A program made the position numbers and the translations under genes. A stretch of 64,000 nt of DNA from Puccinia triticina (Eukaryota > Basidiomycota > Pucciniomycetes > Pucciniales > Pucciniaceae). Location of the stretch: positions 2,046,501-2,110,500 of the forward strand of contig NC_070574.1 of NCBI RefSeq assembly GCF_026914185.1, given 5' to 3'. Numbering within the stretch: position 1 is the first letter of the stretch; each line of letters begins with the position of its first letter. Under the pieces are notes generated by a model. It made no database searches and had not been told where the DNA came from. It was given only the letters and a program-made list of their open reading frames with translations. Shown piece by piece: positions 57,510 through 64,000 of the stretch.

Positions 57510-60500
57510 ATGGCTGCTTGGATAATATTGGCACTGCTCATGGTTAAGCATTCTACCAAATTTTTATCTTGAGTTTCTGGATCTCAATCCAATCATCAAT
57601 CTGACAATCAATGGTTTTTTTTTTTTTTTGCAGCAACTTCTTGGAGGGAGCTTAGGAGCAGAGCATGCGCTAGAAAACACTCAACAATACTCCAGCTTTG
57701 CGGGTCTACAAAAGCCATTGAGCTCTGCAAGTCACTGCTCCACCTCCATTGTCTGTGAAAAGCCATTCAGTAAGGGTGATTTGATATTGAATATTGAAAC
57801 ATCTGGCCAGAATTTCCATGTAAGTGTTCTGCATTGACCTTTTCCAACCTTGTGCAATTATGGGGATCATGCATGGCCTGATGGGTTTGTGATCTTGTTT
57901 TGGGAATCCAAGTCTATTAAAACCAGAGTTTTGTGGGAAAAAAATTCAAGGGTTTCCCCTATTTTTTATCCACAAAACAACAAAGAAAGGGTTTTCCCTA
58001 TCTTTTAATCACACAAAAGCAAAAAAGGCTTCCCCTATCTGAGGAAAGCCTCTGCAAAAAACACAACCTAGCCCAACACCAGCCAAAGCTGCTGCACCCA
58101 GGCCCATACTGCCGCCCAACTCACCGGATGGGTCAAACAGTATGTAAGGAAGGCCCCCAGCAGCGCGGTGGCAATCTGCTAAGTGGGGGCCAGCTCTTTA
58201 ACCCCCCAGGCTGTGCAAATGCAAAAGCAGCAGCGGGAGAGCGTGAGACGCACCGCCAGCTGGAATTACAGACAAAACGGATGCGGCTGGGGGGAGAATC
58301 TGACTGGCCAGCTCGCGGTCTTATATACCCGAGCCCGCAGGCCTCTGGCTTCGAGTTGGACTTGCCACCGCGTCCACAACAACACTGCCATGGCAAAAAA
58401 GCCACCGCCATGGAACCAACGCCACCACCGATATGTACAGCAAACGCAGACCAACACTACCATGGCAAAAACGCCACCGCCATGGAACAAACGCCACCAC
58501 CAATATGTACAGAAAACGCAGGAAACGCGCCGGCCAAAGCCAAAACCTATCGGTGACCAGTAACATCTCCCCTTGATGACCGGTCTGTGCCGGTCATCGA
58601 GGGAGTAGCACCTCCCCTCGATGTCAGGTACACACCGGTCATCGAGAGGAGTAGCACCTCCCCTCGATGACTGGTACACACCGGTCATCAAGGGGAATAA
58701 CACCTCCTCTGGATGACCGGTGTATACCGGTCAACGCGAGGAGGTGTGAGTCCCCTCAATGGCCGGTAAAGACAGGTCATCGAGAGGAGTAGCACTTCCC
58801 CTCGATGACTGGTACACACCGGTCATCGAGAGGAGTAGCACCTCCCCTCGATGTCCGGGACACACCGGTCATCGAGAGGAGTAGCACCTCCCCTCGATGA
58901 CTGGTACACACCGGTCATCGAGGGGAATAACACCTCCTCTGGATGACCGGTGTATACCGGTCAACGCAAGGAGGTGTGAGTCCCCTCGATGGCCGGTAAA
59001 GACAGGTCATCGAGAGGAGTAGCACCTCCCCTCGATGACCGGTACACACCAGTCATCCAGAGAAGTTGTTATTCCCCTTGATGACCGGTCTGGCCGGTCA
59101 TTGAGAGGAGGTGCTACTCCCCTCGGTGACCGGCACAGACCGGTCATTGAGAGGAGATGTTACTCCCCTCGATGACCGGTGATGACCGGTCATCGAGAGG
59201 GGGTCTTATTACCCTCGATGACCGGTCTGTGCCGGTCATCGGGAGGTGTGACTGATGACCGGTCCGCGCCGGTCATCGAGAGGTGTGATTGATGACCGGT
59301 CTGTGAGTCCCCTCGATGACCGGTACAGACCGGTCATCAAGAGGTGTGATTCCCCTCAATGACCGGTGTGTACCAGTCATCGAGGGGAGGTGCTACTCCT
59401 CTCGATGACCGGTGATGGTCGGTCATCGAGAGGAGGTGTTATTACCCTCGATGACCAGTCTGTCTTGACCTCTTTAATTCCTTCTCCCTTGCTCACTGGT
59501 TAAAATCTTTCCTAGCTCCACATTGTAGCAATCAATTATCAAGCTGGCCTGCCTGTCCTTGGCCTGAATTTTTTTCTTGTTTTCGGGTCTTCTTGATGCC
59601 ACTGTTTGAATACCAGTGATCAATCTGATTTTGTTTTTCCCTCAGGAAACAAGGGTTGTTGTTTTGAAATTTTTTCTTGTATCTGACTTTAAAGTTGGAA
59701 TAAATTATAATAAGACTCAGTGACAACCATATTGGACTTTCAAACTCTCCAGCTACTTAGGCAAACTGAAAGCTTTTTCTAATGGAGCAGTGGAGACTGT
59801 CAAAATTTGAGCTGGTGGAATGACAAATCTGTTCAGCAGATATGATTTTGATCTCAATGATGGGAAGGCATCAAGCTTATCATGTGTACTTTAGGATTCC
59901 CATTTAACCTCAACGCCAAATTCAACTCCCAGTTCCAGGCAACAAGGCTAACTTACTCAGGCTATGCAGATGTCCATTCAAATTGAAATGAAAAGACCCA
60001 TCAGTACTGGAATAGGATAAGGAAATTTAATAATATGCTGATACAGGTCTCAGGGTTTTATTTATGTATCTATCCTTTTACATATTCTGGAGTTTATGAA
60101 TGCATTTCATATTTAACATTTGCTTTCAAGAGGGCATTTACTGGCCTGTGGAGAAGAATGGGGAAAGGGGCTGATGATAAATTTTCCCTGAACTCCTAAA
60201 TTTGCAGCGGCAAAGCCGCCTTGGCCTCTAGTGAATATTAAAAGCCTGAAAAAAGAATTACAGTGGATGGGGATCATCTTACCCAACTTCAATCCAACCA
60301 GGATGCTGGCTTGAGTATCACGGATATAGATTTACCTGCAAATGCACAGGTCTTGCTACAAGTTGATGAAACTTCCAAGGGCATCACACCCCAGTGGCAG
60401 AGTCAGCATGAATCAGAAACCCATGAAGATCAGGATAAATCTTGTTGTGATGCACCTTGTTGGGATGCACATTGTTGTGGTGATTTCAATAGGTGGGGTG

Positions 60501-60574
60501 GGCTATGCATGACTATTACCTTTTTTGTCATTGCTGGAATCATGCTTGCTATATTTTGGCCAACATTTTGGTGA
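57510..60574 (+). CDS. Small membrane-protein gene, copy 2, intact, Helitron in intron 2
   Basis: Exons 57,510-57,542, 57,634-57,819 and 60,245-60,574 join in phase 0 to an uninterrupted 182-codon frame. The N-terminus MAAWIILALLM plus QLLGGSLGA looks like a signal peptide. The middle is polar with two Cys. Exon 3 holds DKSCCDAPCWDAHCCGDFN, a CC-x3-C-x4-CC pattern, and a C-terminal membrane segment (GLCMTITFFVIAGIMLAIFW) ending three residues later. Splice sites match copy 1. Intron 2 (2,425 nt) contains all of Helitron 3, whereas it is 100 nt in copy 1. I do not recognise the family. Whether it is expressed is unknown; the repeat context suggests transposon cargo. Confidence 0.65.
57907..60231 (+). 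mobile_element. Helitron 3, non-autonomous, 2,325 bp
   Basis: It starts TCCAAGTCTATTAAAACCAG after A (57,906) and ends with hairpin GCGGCAAAGCCGC and CTTGGCCTCTAG before T (60,232). The empty site is in copy 1, where GGGAA and TGAATATTAAAAG are adjacent at 37,076-37,093 (junction 37,080/37,081). The first 450 bp match Helitrons 1 and 2 in block order. A 46-bp palindromic array fills 58,565-59,465. No Rep/helicase gene. Confidence 0.92.
58565..59465. repeat. 46-bp array of ACCGGT-centred palindromes
   Basis: About 19 units with a spacing near 46 bases contain CTCGATGACCGGT and ACCGGTCATCGAG arms separated by a few bases. Each unit can form a hairpin or cruciform of 12-14 bp per arm. Units vary (CTCGATG, CTCAATG, ACTGGT), so the array has evolved by slippage and point mutation. 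It lies in the middle of Helitron 3. Confidence 0.9.
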
Positions 60575-61252
60575 GCAACTTCTGCTGAATTATAGCTGAT
60601 CCCCTTTATTGAACCATCAAACTAATCTTTGGTGGCTTTTCCTCTCCTTTCTTGCACAAAGGGTGCATTAAAACTATCTGGGTGGAATTTATTTGTTTTC
60701 GAACTCTATGGAAAACATGCCATTCATAAAATATGACTCTGGTTTTCCCTTGCCAGAACTGAACAAAAGATCAAAATAGGTGGATTTGAAAATTTTCTTT
60801 ACTCATTGTTCATGAATCACCCATCTTTCACCACCAATTCCCTATTTATTGCCCTCTTATTTCAGGCTGCTTTTTTTCTTCCATCTCTTACTCTTTATCA
60901 TTGTCCCCAATCCACACACTATTGTTCCCAAGGGAAGCCCAATAAGCCCTCAAGTGTTCTGTATCTCAATCATTTGCCATATCCACTCTTTTTTGCACAA
61001 CCCAGCTCATCCTGTCTTTTTTGATCCCTTTTGATCTTCATTTATATTTGAGTTTGGTCTGCTATATTTCTGAATAACTCAAGTCTGGCTGTTTCATCCT
61101 CTCTTTCATTCACACATTTTGTTTCTCACATCAAAATGGTCTATGGGTGTGGTTTTCTATGTGAAGTAAGTTATTCTAGTATGGTGGGATACTAACCAAT
61201 AGTGATGTGAATACATTGGGAATGAGGTTCTGCACCAAACGTCTGGGCTCCA

Positions 61253-62765
61253 AGTAGCTTCCCATGAGGTCATTGACTCAGGCAAGGGTGACTGCTCAGC
61301 TTACTACATTTTGATGGATGCAGAGAGATTGACTATGTAGGTGGGCAGAGATCTATCAGTGCCACCGCATGGCGTCTCGTTTCTTTTCTGGGTTGGGACG
61401 TACATTGGACGATGGACTCAATCCGAAAGAGTTGCTTCCATGGACCAAGCTCGTCAGCTCTTCGTGGGTCGGCGAGAGCAGTGTGAGGCGGGACAACTGA
61501 TGCCGGATTTATCAGCGGCAGTTTTCGGCAGTTTCCAACAGTTTTCCATGGTTCAATCTTCCGGAGCAATCCCACAACTTCTGAGACTGCAAGAGAGGCA
61601 TTGAGATCTCGTTCGCGCCTGCCGGGATAGAACGGGGTAAGTTGATTTAGAAAAGGTGGCTCGAGGGGGAACGGCCGAAGACTGACCGATGTGCTCCATC
61701 TCTCGGGAGACGACTGCCTTGATCTTGTTGAGCACCCTGAGTCCGTTGGGCAGGAATCTCCATATCCCGCTGGAGCTCTGTTTGATGAAGCCGACGCGTA
61801 CAAGTACCGACACATCTCATTCGCCTGCTTCTGCGTCCGCTGGCGTGTTTCGTTGGTTCTGGACCCTGGTATATCGCTGACCCATCTCGCTGGGTGGTCA
61901 ATCTAGTCCTGCACTGTGCCATGGTCTACCTCGAGGCTTGGTGTTCGTAGTCTTCTCTTCATTGTTGGATTTAAGAGGGAAAGACAATGATCAATGTCCA
62001 TATGGCCTATACAAATCATTAACAGAAATTTATTGAAAGTCAAAACAGCATCCAACTTACCAACACAATAATACATCATCATCATAATCTCTGGTACTCT
62101 CCACGCAGCTCCAAGCTTACCATATATCACCAGTAACCAAGCACTGCGATACTTGAAGGCTAGAGTTCAGAGAAAAAAGGAGGATGATAACAAAACAGAT
62201 AAGGGTAGTATGTGCCATCAAGTGACTTGACTTTCTTATCCTAGAATTGGTTTCAAGTGGTTGTATGGGAACAAACTGTATGAATACAGGACCAGACCAC
62301 CCGCAGCAGCCGTCAAGGAAGCTAGCGCGGTCAAGCCCGCCTTGATCCTGTCTGATTTTCGACGAAATGGCTGGACTTGTGGATACCGCGCAGCGTCCTT
62401 GCCACTGCTGACGGTGCTTCTCTCGTGCTTCTCCTATCTGAGCTCGTCACCAGATCTTTCCATGCACTCCAGCTTCCTATCTGTCTAACTGGGCTCTCCA
62501 AAAAAGTGGATTGGCTGCACAGCTGACAGACCCCCTCGGTCCTCGAGCCCGCCGCAGTCCGACCCCAGCAGACAACCGACCGTCCAGCCGACCCGCTTCT
62601 GACGTCACTCACCTCTCACGCAAGCAGCTGAGTCACCACCACTCTCCATTCGCAGCTTTCCTCGAATTCTCCACCCTCACCCTCCAACATCAGAACTTCC
62701 GATTCGCCCAAGCAACCAGGAACTCAGCCCTCACCCAGGACCCACCGTGAGCTGTACTTGGAAGG
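61253..62765. other. Region upstream of RPT1
   Basis: Apart from the prolyl-tRNA synthetase-like piece, no gene is recognised. Short frames at 62,261-62,750 on both strands overlap and have no motifs. The last 150 bases (pyrimidine-rich, CTCACCCTCCAACATCAGAAC) are likely the RPT1 promoter and leader. Confidence 0.45.
61553..61860 (-). pseudogene. Mitochondrial prolyl-tRNA synthetase-like fragment
   Basis: The minus-strand frame reads VRVGFIKQSSSGIWRFLPNG and LRVLNKIKAVVSREMEHIGQ. This is motif 1 of bacterial/mitochondrial-type prolyl-tRNA synthetase (the AGFI.Q..SG....LP.G.RV..KI...V..EM...G block). Upstream and downstream frames no longer match the enzyme, and the rest of the catalytic domain is missing. 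It is a gene fragment, possibly captured by a transposon or left by a rearrangement. Confidence 0.6.

Positions 62766-64000
<1,235 letters not shown>

Larger units (their letters stand above)
54999..61250 (+). repeat. Large repeat, copy 2, right part
   Basis: It matches copy 1 from about 28,114 onward: hAT fragment, GC-rich block, Helitron 3' end (CTAG at 56,349-56,352), tRNA-like relic and membrane-protein exons. The first 167 bases (to about 55,167) repeat 40,955-41,121, so the interrupted region carries a direct duplication much longer than any transposon target duplication. Helitron 3 interrupts it at 57,907-60,231. Confidence 0.75.

Noticed and set aside
58565..59465. CRISPR-like array
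   Set aside because: The repeats are mutually inverted, variable and have no unique spacers; the host is a eukaryote.

Overview
The window looks like repeat-rich nuclear DNA of a basidiomycete rust fungus (Pucciniales). Host genes carry short introns of about 50-85 nt with GT-AG ends, and the transposons belong to types common in rusts: Copia elements with a single gag-pol frame, a Tad-like LINE, Helitrons, tnp2/CACTA DNA transposons and TET/JBP-type oxygenases. Species is not determined. Only two clear, intact host genes are present: poly(A)-binding protein (24,265-26,660, minus, four exons) and the start of 26S proteasome ATPase RPT1 (62,766 to the window end, plus). Nearly everything else is mobile DNA, much of it nested, and several insertion sites can be checked inside the window because a paralogous uninserted copy is also present.

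Left part (1-21,700). A PIF/Harbinger-like MITE (891-1,050) is followed by a TIR element at 3,404-20,480 (about 90-bp imperfect TIRs, flanking TTAGATA). It carries host gene fragments, including a piece of a saccharopine-reductase-like gene. A 5.7-kb Copia element (4,129-9,861, TSD CATGT) split that fragment. A full-length LINE (11,300-20,337, minus, 14-bp TSD) inserted further right, and a 3.06-kb Helitron (11,340-14,394) then entered the LINE 3' tail. Next come a Mutator-like MITE with a 9-bp TSD (20,880-21,284) and a 371-bp 5'-truncated LINE copy with its own 14-bp TSD (21,318-21,688).

Middle part. After the PABP gene and its promoter region, a roughly 5-kb repeat occurs twice in the same orientation: copy 1 at 27,701 to about 38,976, copy 2 at 40,514 to about 61,250. 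Each copy contains a hAT dimerisation-domain fragment, an old Helitron 3' end, a tRNA-like relic and a three-exon gene for a small predicted membrane protein. Copy 1 is interrupted by a second Copia element (29,279-35,089, TSD TCTCC) and two MITEs. Copy 2 is interrupted by a truncated LTR element that itself received a 13.49-kb CACTA-type transposon (41,420-54,909), and later by a 2.3-kb Helitron (57,907-60,231) that sits inside an intron of the small membrane-protein gene. A Helitron 5' end (39,017) with a miniature LTR element (39,315-39,951) lies between the copies.

The CACTA element is the most notable system. It has 317-bp inverted repeats that begin CACCG, a 3-bp target duplication TCA, a tnp2 transposase, a BED zinc-finger gene, a TET/JBP-like Fe(II)/2-oxoglutarate oxygenase, a JmjC oxygenase of the TYW5/JMJD5 type, and a helical protein of unknown function. 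Most of its coding frames are now broken, mainly by TGA or TAG codons that fit C-to-T change. Nonsense codons in the Copia and LINE frames show the same pattern, which suggests decay of methylated cytosine across the region.
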